Of a stretch of DNA of 32,048 bases, positions 8,337 to 17,235 are shown piece after piece. Every line of letters begins with the position of its first letter. The first letter of the stretch is position 1. A program made the translations under genes and the position numbers. This DNA comes from Marinigracilibium pacificum (GTDB lineage: Bacteria > Bacteroidota > Bacteroidia > Cytophagales > Cyclobacteriaceae), in NCBI RefSeq assembly GCF_012926615.1, contig NZ_JABBNU010000018.1:1-32048 (forward strand), read 5' to 3'. Below the pieces are notes generated by a model that saw nothing but the letters and a program-made list of their open reading frames with translations, was not told the origin of the DNA and did not search any database.

Positions 8337-8337
8337 T
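8301..8337 (+). terminator. Strong rho-independent terminator
   Basis: Perfect 11-bp stem AAAGCGCAGTA (8301-8311) / TACTGCGCTTT (8321-8331) with a 9-nt loop and a T-rich tail on the plus strand. On the minus strand the hairpin is followed by AACCTTAATC, so it is a poor terminator for the acetyltransferase gene. Confidence 0.8.
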
Positions 8338-8779
8338 TTAATTCCATTTGCATTCTATATAAATCAAAACCATCAGCCCAATAATCTTTTACCATCTCTA
8401 TTGATCTAAAACCAAATTTATAATAAAAAGAATTTGCAATTTGTGAAGTCCACACCTCTGCTTTTCGTGCATCGCCTTCCTCTCGAACCAATTTTAAAAT
8501 GTATTTAATTAACTCACTGCCAACGCCTTTCCCATGATGATCAGGATGCACAATATCCCAACTTAATCTAACCATGTCATCAATACTATCAACCATGTGA
8601 TATCCACCACAACCAATCACCTTATTATTTTCTTCTTTTACAAAATAGTGATGATTCGAATCATTGAGATATGCCTCCAAATTACCTTGCTCTTCCGGAT
8701 CAAAATATTGAGGGGTATTTAGTCTAAATAATTCAATTACTGCAGAAAAATCTGAATTATGATGGTATTTTCTGATCAT
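8333..8779 (-). CDS. GNAT-family N-acetyltransferase
   Basis: 148 aa, the usual length for a single GNAT domain. The acetyl-CoA-binding motif A is clear (IVHPDHHGKGVGSELI, about 76-91), and the C-terminal FYYKFGF (118-124) is the motif B strand. GNAT enzymes move an acetyl group from acetyl-CoA to an amine on a small molecule, peptide or protein; the acceptor is not predictable here. Cytoplasmic. Stands 37 bp downstream of the response regulator in the same direction, so it may be read through from that operon. Confidence 0.88.
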   Translation of the reverse strand: MIRKYHHNSDFSAVIELFRLNTPQYFDPEEQGNLEAYLNDSNHHYFVKEENNKVIGCGGYHMVDSIDDMVRLSWDIVHPDHHGKGVGSELIKYILKLVREEGDARKAEVWTSQIANSFYYKFGFRSIEMVKDYWADGFDLYRMQMELK

Positions 8780-8816
8780 CTAAAAATTTCTATTTACACT
8801 AAATTACGTATTTTTT

Positions 8817-9500
8817 TCAACATATCAGCTTATACCCATAACCTCTCAAATTAACAATTTGAACATTTGGATCTGAAACTAATTTTTTACGAAGTTTAGT
8901 AATAAAAACGTCCATACTCCTGGCATTAAAAAAATCATCTCCACCCCAAATTTCATTCAGAATTGTTGACCGGTCAGTTAATTCATTTTTATTTTGATAG
9001 AGTTCATTTAGCAAAACTGCTTCTCTATATGTCAGATTTTGCTCTTCTTCATCAATCCTGAGTATTTGTCTAGGAAAATTAAATTGATAATTACCAATTT
9101 CCACCCACTGCTTTACTTCTTGTTCAGGCCTTGTCCTTCCCACCAATGCTTCAATCCGAACAATAAGCTCTTCCATACTAAATGGTTTCTTGATGTAATC
9201 ATTCCCGCCATAACTAAACCCTTCAACAACATCTTTAGTCTGCGACTTTGAAGTGAGAAAAATAATTGGGATTCGTTCATCTTTCTTTCTAATTTTCTTA
9301 GCAAGAGTAAACCCATCCATCCCAGGCATCATAACATCTAATACTACTGCATCATATTCTCCCTCTTCCCAGGACTCATAAGCTGAGTTTCCATCATTTT
9401 GAAGAGTTACAGAAAATTCTCTGCTTTCCAGGCTTTCTTTTACTATTGTCCCCAAAGAAATTTCGTCTTCTGCAAGTAATATTTTTATGATAGAACTCAT
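8817..9500 (-). CDS. OmpR/PhoB-family response regulator
   Basis: 227 aa. The receiver domain (about 5-120) carries the acidic pair E11/D12, phosphoacceptor D55 in VVLDVMMPG, T83 and K105 in KKPF. The C-terminal winged-helix output domain (about 132-226) has the characteristic LTYREAVLLNELYQNKN and DVFITKLRKKL ... NLRGYGYKL. Its ATG overlaps the kinase stop by 4 bp (ATGA), so it is made with its partner kinase. A likely target is the divergent GLPGLI/outer-membrane operon, whose upstream region has a repeated TTAAC array, and the pair's own promoter in the same gap. Confidence 0.93.
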   Translation of the reverse strand: MSSIIKILLAEDEISLGTIVKESLESREFSVTLQNDGNSAYESWEEGEYDAVVLDVMMPGMDGFTLAKKIRKKDERIPIIFLTSKSQTKDVVEGFSYGGNDYIKKPFSMEELIVRIEALVGRTRPEQEVKQWVEIGNYQFNFPRQILRIDEEEQNLTYREAVLLNELYQNKNELTDRSTILNEIWGGDDFFNARSMDVFITKLRKKLVSDPNVQIVNLRGYGYKLIC

Positions 9501-11011
9501 GATAATTTAATTTTAAAGTCTGTTCTGTTTGCCTTTGTAATCAATTCAATCTCACCACCGTGTTTCGCAATTATCTTTTTCACATAATATAAGCCGATTC
9601 CAAATCCTTTAACATCATGAAGATTACCTTTTGGTACTCGATAAAATTTTTCAAATATTTTCTCTTTATGAGAACTGTCAAGCCCCCCTCCATTATCTGT
9701 AACCAAGATTTCATGATACCCTAATCTCTGAGTAAGGACTAGTCTGATTTCATCACCTCCGTACTTTATAGCATTGTCAAGTAAGTTTGATATGGCATTT
9801 TCAAAATGAAACGGATCCACATTCATAATTTCTACCTGTTCTGGTAATTCTAGTATTACCTTTTTATCTAAAGCTACTGCCTCATATTTTTCCTTCAAAT
9901 AAAATAATATCTCTGAAGGATCCACATTCTCTTTTTTCATTTCTAGCTCTTCACTATCCAAAGTTGCTGTTTCCAACAACTTCTCAACCATTGAATTCAA
10001 TTTTTTCAATTGCACATTTGAAATCCCGAGATACTTCCTGGTCTTTTCAGGATCATTGGTCTTATTAAATTTCTCAATTCCTTCCAGAGCGCTCAGCACA
10101 GTTGCAATAGGTGTCTTAAACTCGTGGGTTATGTTACTTATCAGGTCATTTTTTATTTCTGAAAGCTCTTTTTGTTGCTTTATTACCCTGTACAGATATA
10201 ATAATATCCAGAATATAACTATAACAAACACTAACGAAACAGCAAACTCAACCAACCCTCTTTTAAATACGTGAATTGGCTTTGTATTAAAAACCATAGA
10301 TACATATTGATTACCCGGCAAAAAGGTTGACTGAGCGACTAATGTATCACCTTTTATGCTGACTTCAGAGTTACTAAGCTCACCAAGTAACTGATCATTT
10401 TTATAGTGAAGAAGAGAATAATCTAATTCTAAATCCCTTCGTCCAAATTCTTTTGTCAAAATGTTTTGTAACAGGTTAAAATCAATGGAGTCCTGAACAA
10501 TTGAAATGATAATTTTTTTGGTAAGATCTTTTATTTGATGCATAGAGTCTAGTGAAAACTCTTGTTCAATTACACTAATATGATCGATATCATGGTCTTT
10601 TAAATTAAATATCGAATCAATTACAAACTCACTTTCAGATAATTTCTCTTTATCATTTAAGGCAAATGAATCTGATTTAGGCATAACCCAATTAGACATT
10701 TTGATGTTACCATTGCCTTTTTCAACTAATTTAAAATCGCCAATACTTTTTCCCTTAACGTCATAATTTATCAGGCTGACGGAGTCAATTTCTATAATAG
10801 GCTCATCTCCAAAAATATGAAAAATATCATCTTTGGCTTTATCCGCATAATATTCCTCCACGCTGTTATCAAAGGATAGTTGAACTTCCTTTCTGATCTG
10901 GTCTTTAACAGTATTATAAATCTGGATATTCCTATACAACTGAATAAAAACAGTCAGGAGAATCATTCCGATTATCAAAAAGCCTATTAATTTAAATTTT
11001 TGCTTCTCCAT
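9497..11011 (-). CDS. Two-component sensor histidine kinase
   Basis: 504 aa. Membrane helix at about 7-26, periplasmic sensor region about 27-250 of unrecognised fold, second helix about 253-275, HisKA domain with phosphorylated H296 (SNITHEFKTPIATV), and HATPase_c domain with N-box N413 (NLLDNAIKYGG), G1 DNGGG 439-443 and G2 GFGIGL 469-474. No HAMP domain is obvious. It phosphorylates the response regulator encoded immediately downstream (4-bp overlap). Divergent from an envelope operon of GLPGLI protein plus outer-membrane barrel, a gene neighbourhood seen repeatedly in Bacteroidota. The periplasmic signal is not evident. Confidence 0.93.
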   Translation of the reverse strand: MEKQKFKLIGFLIIGMILLTVFIQLYRNIQIYNTVKDQIRKEVQLSFDNSVEEYYADKAKDDIFHIFGDEPIIEIDSVSLINYDVKGKSIGDFKLVEKGNGNIKMSNWVMPKSDSFALNDKEKLSESEFVIDSIFNLKDHDIDHISVIEQEFSLDSMHQIKDLTKKIIISIVQDSIDFNLLQNILTKEFGRRDLELDYSLLHYKNDQLLGELSNSEVSIKGDTLVAQSTFLPGNQYVSMVFNTKPIHVFKRGLVEFAVSLVFVIVIFWILLYLYRVIKQQKELSEIKNDLISNITHEFKTPIATVLSALEGIEKFNKTNDPEKTRKYLGISNVQLKKLNSMVEKLLETATLDSEELEMKKENVDPSEILFYLKEKYEAVALDKKVILELPEQVEIMNVDPFHFENAISNLLDNAIKYGGDEIRLVLTQRLGYHEILVTDNGGGLDSSHKEKIFEKFYRVPKGNLHDVKGFGIGLYYVKKIIAKHGGEIELITKANRTDFKIKLS

Positions 11012-11049
11012 TTAACCAAATATACAATTATCAAATCAGAAAAATCGAA

Positions 11050-11087
11050 GGTTAACACACGTTAACACTGCTTAACGGCTTGTTAAG
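11050..11087. promoter_or_regulatory. TTAAC repeat array, likely response-regulator operator
   Basis: Four TTAA-centred units start at 11052, 11062, 11072 and 11083: GTTAACACAC, GTTAACACTG, CTTAACGGCT, TGTTAAGACT. A period of one helical turn is how OmpR/PhoB-type regulators bind as tandem dimers. The array sits between the divergent kinase and GLPGLI genes, about 37-75 bp before the GLPGLI start, where it would overlap or replace the -33 promoter element. Confidence 0.6.
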
Positions 11088-11123
11088 ACTACTATTTGTT
11101 GTTTAGCAGAAAAATTAACTATC

Positions 11124-11954
11124 ATGAAAAATATTCTAAAGATATCCATTCTGGTATTGATGATTGTGTATTCATCAAGCAGTACTATTGCTCAGCAAGT
11201 CACAGGTAAAGCAATCTATAAATCATTTTTTAAGGTCGAAATAAATTTTGACAGCACAGACACAAACCCGGAGGTAAGTGCGCAAATCCAAAAACAATTA
11301 CAACAGCAAATGCAAAGAGATTATGAATTGGTTTTTAATAATACGGAATCTCATTGGAAGCAACTTGAATCATTAAATAATGGTATGGCACAAGCCTCTT
11401 CAGGGGGAATGGTTATTGAATTAGTCGGACTCTCAGCTAATGAGATTCTTTACAAAAACATAGGAGAGGGCAGATTTATTGAAGGCAAATCAATGTTTGA
11501 AAAAGACTATAAAATAACTGATCAATTAGAGCTTATCAATTGGAAAATCACCTCAGAAACGAAACAAATAGGGCAGTACACATGCAAAAAAGCGACCTAT
11601 GATAAAATTGTAGAAACAAAGAATTTCTCCTCTGAAATGGAAAAAATGACCGATGCTACTGACACCATCAAGGTTGTTGCATGGTTTACCGAAAGCATTC
11701 CTGTTAGTAATGGCCCTGCTAAATCATGGGGGCTTCCAGGACTTATTCTAGAACTAAAATCAGGAGATATTCAATTTTTATGTAGTCAGATTATTCTTAA
11801 CCCGGAAGATGGCATTGATATCAAAATCCCGAAAAAAGGCAAGGAAGTTACCGAAAAGGAATTTGATGAAGCGATGGAAAAAGACATGGAGAAAATGATG
11901 AAGAAATATAATGGAAATGGAGAAAAAGAAATTCACATTAAAATAGGAGGGTAA
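11124..11954 (+). CDS. GLPGLI family secreted protein
   Basis: 276 aa with a signal peptide ending near TIAQQ (about residue 24). The family-defining segment AWFTESIPVSNGPAKSWGLP continues into GLI (GLPGLI at 203-208), the signature that names this Bacteroidota family. The C-terminal about 35 residues are Lys/Glu-rich (EKEFDEAMEKDMEKMMKKYN). Molecular function of the family is unknown; it is usually next to an outer-membrane beta-barrel protein, as here (5 bp to the next gene). First gene of the operon behind the TTAAC array, so probably controlled by the adjacent two-component system. Confidence 0.9.
   Translation: MKNILKISILVLMIVYSSSSTIAQQVTGKAIYKSFFKVEINFDSTDTNPEVSAQIQKQLQQQMQRDYELVFNNTESHWKQLESLNNGMAQASSGGMVIELVGLSANEILYKNIGEGRFIEGKSMFEKDYKITDQLELINWKITSETKQIGQYTCKKATYDKIVETKNFSSEMEKMTDATDTIKVVAWFTESIPVSNGPAKSWGLPGLILELKSGDIQFLCSQIILNPEDGIDIKIPKKGKEVTEKEFDEAMEKDMEKMMKKYNGNGEKEIHIKIGG
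11945..11950 (+). promoter_or_regulatory. Full AGGAGG ribosome binding site
   Basis: AGGAGG ends 9 nt before the ATG at 11960 and lies within the last codons of the GLPGLI gene. Strong Shine-Dalgarno sites are uncommon in Bacteroidota; here it fixes the start and may raise translation of the large barrel protein. Confidence 0.5.
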
Positions 11955-11959
11955 TTGTA

Positions 11960-14632
11960 ATGAAAAGGATTCTATTTATTTTCTTCTCGCTTTTTTTCAC
12001 TTGTATATATTCTCAAAATTTATCATTTTATGGAGTAGCCATTGATTCCACAGGCAGTGCAGTTGAGTTTGCAAATGTTGTTGCCATTGATCCGGAAACT
12101 GACCAGATAGGCTCTTTTGCAATAACAAATGCTAAGGGCGAATTCAAATTAATACTTAAAGAGAAAAAAACTTTTCTTCTTAGAATAACCTATGTCGGTT
12201 ATAAAAAATTTGAACAGTATTTGATGGCAGAAGAAAATAAAGCGAATCCTCAAATTTTCACCCTTCATACAAATACAGAAACCTTAAACGAATTCCAGGT
12301 TGTTGCTGATATACCAGTATTAATATCAGGTGACACCATTATTTACAAAGCAGAAGCTTTTGCAAATGGACGGGAAAGAAAACTAGGTGATCTTCTTAAA
12401 AAAATGCCTGGTATTGAGATTGATATAAATGGTGAAGTAAAAGTGCAGGGGAAAAAGGTAAATAAGGTAATGATCGAAGGAAAGACTTTCTTTGATGGAG
12501 ACACAAAGCTTGCTACTAAAAATATTCCGGCAAATGTGGTTGATAAAGTTCAAGTGTTAAAAGACTACTCTGAAGCATCGCCCATGAAAGGTTTAAAAAA
12601 TGATGATGAATTAGCACTAAATATCAAATTAAAAGATGGAAAGACAAATCTCATATTTGGAGATATAACTGCAGGTATTGGTCCGGAAAAACGGTATTCA
12701 AGGCATGCTAATACTTTCTATTATTCGGAAAAACTTAGCTCTAATCTAATAGCAGATGCAAATAATATTGGTGAAGAAGCATTTACAATTTCCGACTATT
12801 TTAGATTCACAGGCGGGTTATCAAGTATTAGCAATCAATCCGGGACTGAAATCAATATTAATCAAGATATGGGAATACCGATGACTAATCGGTCAAATGC
12901 AACAGAATTAAATAATCATTTTGGAGCATTAAACATTAACTTCTCTCTGAACAAAAGATGGAGGCATTCTGCATTTGCTATCGGATTTAACTCCAAAAAT
13001 AAAATGGCCTCCAGATCTTACAGATCATATCTGAATACAGAAGAAAACCAAAATGAAATATTAAACACAACTGATGAGATTAATCAAAATTCCGGAATGG
13101 TAAAATACACCACCACTTTTACTCCTTCAGAAAACACTTTTGCCAAATACAGTTTGTTCTCAAAATTCGGTGAATTGTTAAATAGCTCGAATTTATTTTC
13201 AATATTCGAAGACACAGATAATAATATTATTCTAACCAGAAACAGAGACCCTTTTGATTTTGACCAACAATTCAATCTATATCATAGCTTTAACAAAAAT
13301 CAAATTTTCTCCGCAGACCTTTCCGCCAATCACAAAAGAATAAATCCTGAACTTAACCTTATAACCGATCAGTCAACGTTATCTCCTATAATAAATATCA
13401 ACCCTGCTGAAGAATATAATCTTACTCAATATTCTGGAGTTAAATCAAATCAATACAATGCAGTTCTTAATTTTTATCAAATACTAAACCGGACCAACCA
13501 TATAAGTCTAAAAACTGGATTTTCGCAAACAAATCAAAAATTCACCTCAAACATAACACAAACTGATCAAGAGGTAAATAGACCAGTTGGCAGTGATGAT
13601 TTCATTAATAATTCGACATTTAGAAACACTAATATTTACTTTGGTGCTGGATATAAAGCTAAATGGGGTCAATTAATATTCAACCCTTCCTTTACAATAA
13701 ATAAAATTTCAATAGCCAATACAAATCAGGAAAGTTCGTCATATAGTAAGACCCTGTTTCTACCTGAATTGTATACCAAATTGGATTTGACAAGATCTCA
13801 ATCTATAACGTTAAGATATAATGCAACAGCCCTATTTCCGGATATTCAGAAACTCGCACCCGGATATATTATTACTGATTACAACTCTTTATACAAGGGA
13901 AACCCTTCTGTTAATAATGGAATTTACCATAACTTAAGTGTTAATTATAGAATTTACCGATTGGTCAGTGGGTTTAGTGGTTTTGCCAGATTAGGGTATC
14001 AGAGAAAATTAAATGAAATAACCCCAATTGTGAATTTTGAAGGAACGAATAGAATTAATACACCAGATAACATTGGAGAAATTAATGAGGCTGCAACATT
14101 CATTTTTAACTCAACTAAAAAATTTAATAGTTTCCTTATTGAAGGAGGAGCAGACATTTCATATCAAAAAACCAATTTTTATTCCAATGACCAACCGGTA
14201 TTAAATAAATCATGGGGCTATTCATATAATCTGGGAATTGTAACCACCATATTAAAATCAGTTGACTTGGAATTAGGCTACAGAGAGAGAATTAACGATT
14301 ATAAATCGACAATAAATAGTTCAATATTCATCACTCGAAGCCCTTATGCAGAGATAAACATTAATTTCCTTAAGAATTTCAGCTTAAAACCTACATACGA
14401 ATACAATTTTTACAAAAGTAAAACCATAAACACCCAGTCTGAATATTCATTTCTTGATGTTTACTTTTCGTATCGAAAGGGAGGTAGCCCATGGGAATTT
14501 GGCTCAAGCTTGTATAATGCATTAGATACCAGAGCAATTAGACAGGATTCGTTTACTGAAAGTTTGATTAGCACTTATGAATATTATGTTCAAAAAAGGT
14601 ATTTGATGTTTTATTGTAAATTCGATCTATAA
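11960..14632 (+). CDS. Outer-membrane beta-barrel protein, TonB-receptor-like
   Basis: 890 aa. Signal peptide (about 1-18, ending CIYSQ), then a carboxypeptidase-regulatory-like beta-sandwich (about 22-110; YGVAIDSTGSAVEFANVVAI, NAKGEFKL, RITYVGYKKFEQ), then a plug-like segment (about 140-220; LGDLLKKMPGIEIDINGEVK, NKVMIEGKTFFDGD), then about 650 residues of alternating aromatic/polar strands ending in an aromatic-rich C-terminus (YLMFYCKFDL) typical of an outer-membrane barrel. This is the barrel type that accompanies GLPGLI proteins, not a SusC; no SusD is nearby. It probably moves or binds a small ligand at the outer membrane. Its 3' end overlaps the facing gene by 6 bp. Confidence 0.88.
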   Translation: MKRILFIFFSLFFTCIYSQNLSFYGVAIDSTGSAVEFANVVAIDPETDQIGSFAITNAKGEFKLILKEKKTFLLRITYVGYKKFEQYLMAEENKANPQIFTLHTNTETLNEFQVVADIPVLISGDTIIYKAEAFANGRERKLGDLLKKMPGIEIDINGEVKVQGKKVNKVMIEGKTFFDGDTKLATKNIPANVVDKVQVLKDYSEASPMKGLKNDDELALNIKLKDGKTNLIFGDITAGIGPEKRYSRHANTFYYSEKLSSNLIADANNIGEEAFTISDYFRFTGGLSSISNQSGTEININQDMGIPMTNRSNATELNNHFGALNINFSLNKRWRHSAFAIGFNSKNKMASRSYRSYLNTEENQNEILNTTDEINQNSGMVKYTTTFTPSENTFAKYSLFSKFGELLNSSNLFSIFEDTDNNIILTRNRDPFDFDQQFNLYHSFNKNQIFSADLSANHKRINPELNLITDQSTLSPIININPAEEYNLTQYSGVKSNQYNAVLNFYQILNRTNHISLKTGFSQTNQKFTSNITQTDQEVNRPVGSDDFINNSTFRNTNIYFGAGYKAKWGQLIFNPSFTINKISIANTNQESSSYSKTLFLPELYTKLDLTRSQSITLRYNATALFPDIQKLAPGYIITDYNSLYKGNPSVNNGIYHNLSVNYRIYRLVSGFSGFARLGYQRKLNEITPIVNFEGTNRINTPDNIGEINEAATFIFNSTKKFNSFLIEGGADISYQKTNFYSNDQPVLNKSWGYSYNLGIVTTILKSVDLELGYRERINDYKSTINSSIFITRSPYAEININFLKNFSLKPTYEYNFYKSKTINTQSEYSFLDVYFSYRKGGSPWEFGSSLYNALDTRAIRQDSFTESLISTYEYYVQKRYLMFYCKFDL

Positions 14633-15730
14633 ATGATCAATTGAAATCTTATAAATCGAAAAAACCATATTGTTAACATCAGCTCCGGCAAGGTGAATTT
14701 TGGAATTTGTATAATAGAGAAACCCATTATAAATACTGAATGTATCTGCCCAGCTCACATTAATATTATCTACTAAAATATGCTGACTTTTATCGGGGGT
14801 CATGAACATAATCCTGTGCTTCTCGAGGTCAGCATAGTATAGATTACCTTTTGAATCAAATATCATCCCGTCTGGTGCAGAGGTTCTGGCTATCCTATTA
14901 ACTGCATTTTCAATTGTATTTGAACCCTGAATTAATGAATCAACTGAAATCGAGTATAGAGTATAACCTGATAAAGCATGATAATACAACTCATCCGTTT
15001 TTGGATTTAAGGCAATGCCATCTGAATGAACTGTACCCTTCCAGGTTATTGTGTCAATTTTAAGGTAGTCGGTTTCTGCCCTGGTAGAATAATGATTATC
15101 TAGAACTCTGAATGATTCACCAGACTCCATATCCAAAATTATAAGCCCTGGTTCATTTGAATCAGTCAGGTATATTTTATTTCTTTTTCTATCAATTCTT
15201 AGGTCATTAACATAAGAATTGGGTTTTACAGTGCCTTCAGGAAAAGAATAAACCCTTTCAAGTTTATCATCATCCAGATTAAAAACAAATAGTTTGGGTT
15301 GCCCGATTAATCCTTGAAAAAATGGATTTCTGGTATCAAGTACAAATAGCTTATTATCCTTTACTAAAACTGACTGAACAGCTACAAATGTCGAATCTGA
15401 TATGGGGCTACCAGACTTCCAGCTATTCCATACCTTATTTGGATATGGTGAATGCGAACCTGTAGCTTCGTCAACTTCTGCTACAGACATATTAATATCT
15501 GGACGCCATCGAGGAAAATTAGCGAATACCCTCCCATTTGAAGATACACTTACTCCTGTAACCTGAATTCCATCAAATTCTGCAACGAGAACAGGTAGTT
15601 TGTCTTTTGAATCCTTCTCGGATTTTAACTCAGACACTTTCTCATCCTCATTTTGCTTTTCAGTATTACACCCTGTCAAGAAATTAAAAACTAAAATTAA
15701 GTATAATAAGCATGTAACCCTGAATGTCAT
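14627..15730 (-). CDS. MRJP/yellow-like beta-propeller lipoprotein
   Basis: 367 aa. Lipoprotein signal ending LTGC (Cys21), a Lys/Glu-rich linker, then a six-bladed propeller of the major royal jelly protein/yellow family: VSVSSNGRVFANFPRWRPD, SPYPNKVWNSWK, VLDTRNPF, YLTDSNEPGLIILD, HSDGIALNPKTDELYYHALS and APDGMIFDSKGNLYYAD are recognisable family stretches. Bacterial members are often annotated as L-dopachrome tautomerase-related, but an activity is not established for most. Last gene of the nine-gene minus-strand directon, 6 bp after the DHFR-like gene. Its stop overlaps the end of the convergent outer-membrane gene, with no terminator hairpin between. Confidence 0.85.
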   Translation of the reverse strand: MTFRVTCLLYLILVFNFLTGCNTEKQNEDEKVSELKSEKDSKDKLPVLVAEFDGIQVTGVSVSSNGRVFANFPRWRPDINMSVAEVDEATGSHSPYPNKVWNSWKSGSPISDSTFVAVQSVLVKDNKLFVLDTRNPFFQGLIGQPKLFVFNLDDDKLERVYSFPEGTVKPNSYVNDLRIDRKRNKIYLTDSNEPGLIILDMESGESFRVLDNHYSTRAETDYLKIDTITWKGTVHSDGIALNPKTDELYYHALSGYTLYSISVDSLIQGSNTIENAVNRIARTSAPDGMIFDSKGNLYYADLEKHRIMFMTPDKSQHILVDNINVSWADTFSIYNGFLYYTNSKIHLAGADVNNMVFSIYKISIDHL

Positions 15731-15736
15731 TTCTTA

Positions 15737-16270
15737 TTATGATTTAACTTTATATACCAACTCTACTACACCATTATCATATACCTTGTTTTTACTTAAT
15801 TCAAGGTCAACAAACACCTGATTTTCACTAAATAGCTCAATACCATCATCGATTATCACAGGCATTATAAAAACCCTTATTTCATCAATTAATCCATTTG
15901 ATAACAGCAATGTATTAACCTGGCCTCCACCCACAACCCAAATCACACCTCCGGATTCTGATTTTAGGCCTTTTATAAATTCTATTGGGTCTGTATTTAT
16001 ATAGGTTACATTTTCATCCGAGGCAAGGTCATTCCTTCTGGTAAGTACATAATTTTCCTTTCCCTTATATGGAAACTCACAATCAAACCCCAGCACCTGA
16101 TCATAAGTAACATTCCCCTGTATTGTTACTTCAACTTCACTGTAAAACTCTGCATAGCCAAAATCTGATTTATCAGGATTTGGAATTTTATCTAGCCAGG
16201 CAACTCCTCCGTTGCTATCAGCAATTTTCCCATTAAGACTTATGGCTGTATAAGAAACTACCTTACGCAC
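15737..16270 (-). CDS. DHFR/RibD-C family reductase
   Basis: 177 aa from a GTG start. Family features: N-terminal KVVSYTAISLNGKIADSNGG, central NYVLTRR, and GGVIWVVGGGQVNTLLLSNG with LIDEIRVFIMPVII (about 105-145), the NADPH-binding glycine motif and following helix-strand of the RibD C-terminal/dihydrofolate reductase fold. It resembles the YyaP/YwjB-type small reductases rather than true folate-pathway DHFR. The substrate is unknown. Cytoplasmic. GTG lies 2 bp after the deacetylase stop; no in-frame ATG precedes the conserved N-terminus, so GTG is well supported. Confidence 0.85.
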   Translation of the reverse strand: MRKVVSYTAISLNGKIADSNGGVAWLDKIPNPDKSDFGYAEFYSEVEVTIQGNVTYDQVLGFDCEFPYKGKENYVLTRRNDLASDENVTYINTDPIEFIKGLKSESGGVIWVVGGGQVNTLLLSNGLIDEIRVFIMPVIIDDGIELFSENQVFVDLELSKNKVYDNGVVELVYKVKS

Positions 16271-16272
16271 AG

Positions 16273-17190
16273 TTATTGATTATTAAATTTTTCAAATTCT
16301 TCATAAATATCTTGTATTGATGGTTCAGACCTCATTAGTTTGGATCGATGGCTCGGATCAGCTATCCATCGGTAATACCATGATATACCGAATTTTTTAT
16401 GATAATAATTTTCCTGTTTATAAACCGGATCCTCAAGTGCCTCTGCTAAACTAATAATTTCATAACCTGAATTTTGAAGTCTATCTATAATTTCAGGAAG
16501 GTAATCTGCATTTAGTTTATTATCATGACACAAATAAATATGCTTGATATTTTTATTATAATCGTTGTTCGAGAGACTATCAAAATATGCAAACATATCT
16601 AATGTATAAGTTACATAATGTTCTCCGATTCTGCGAGCATTTGCCAAATCCCCGGTTTTCCGATATCTATTGTAAAGAAAGCTAAACATCCAGTCACTAC
16701 TTTCCACGCTAAAAGGTGTAATTGAATACCCCATACCCGATAGATAATCATGAATTTCTTTTTGCTGAATTGAATCCTTTCCAAGATCATTAAATGGAAA
16801 TCTAAACTCATTAAGTTCTTTTCCATATTTATCAGCCAGTTCTCTGGTTAGCCTTTCTCCCTCAACAACCTCATCTTTGTATTTATCAATACCTGTAGTA
16901 GAATACCTTTGATGGCTAAATCCATGATTTCCTAAACTCACATAATCCCTACTAGACCATTCCTCTAGTATTTTAAGCTTTCTTTCATCCAGTCGACCTT
17001 CAGTATAAACCTTTTGTTCATTTATGAAAATAGATACAGGCACATTAACAGAATCTAAAACTGAAAGCAATTCCGAGTTAGGTTTACTGGTATTTGGGAC
17101 ATCATCAATTGTAATTGCTGTATATTTTTGTGCAAAGATTGAAACCGGACAAAGCAATATTGGTATTAGGTATAGTATATTTCTCATCAT
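16273..17190 (-). CDS. Secreted polysaccharide deacetylase (NodB-like)
   Basis: 305 aa with a signal peptide (MMRNILYLIPILLCPVSIFA). NodB-fold motifs in order: TIDDVP (D29/D30), the metal-binding H89-x3-H93 in GNHGFSH, RFPF (about 128), a tryptophan-containing stretch SSDWMFS, and the late LCHDN motif (about 219). Such metal enzymes remove N- or O-acetyl groups from polysaccharides such as chitin-type oligomers, peptidoglycan or exopolysaccharide; the acceptor cannot be told. Periplasmic or secreted. Two adjacent ATGs are possible starts (17190 or 17187). Upstream gap to the DUF4846 gene is 45 bp, the widest within this directon, so a weak internal promoter is possible. Confidence 0.85.
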   Translation of the reverse strand: MMRNILYLIPILLCPVSIFAQKYTAITIDDVPNTSKPNSELLSVLDSVNVPVSIFINEQKVYTEGRLDERKLKILEEWSSRDYVSLGNHGFSHQRYSTTGIDKYKDEVVEGERLTRELADKYGKELNEFRFPFNDLGKDSIQQKEIHDYLSGMGYSITPFSVESSDWMFSFLYNRYRKTGDLANARRIGEHYVTYTLDMFAYFDSLSNNDYNKNIKHIYLCHDNKLNADYLPEIIDRLQNSGYEIISLAEALEDPVYKQENYYHKKFGISWYYRWIADPSHRSKLMRSEPSIQDIYEEFEKFNNQ

Positions 17191-17235
17191 GAATGATTAA
17201 CAGAGTAACAACGATATTATTTTAATAAAACCTGC

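Noticed and set aside
9113-9316. Minus-strand 67-codon ORF in another frame of the response regulator gene
   Set aside because: Overlaps the well-supported receiver domain coding frame; low-complexity shadow frame.
11960-14632. SusC-type TonB receptor
   Set aside because: Plug and barrel type and the GLPGLI partner point to the other outer-membrane barrel group; no SusD follows and no TonB box was identified.
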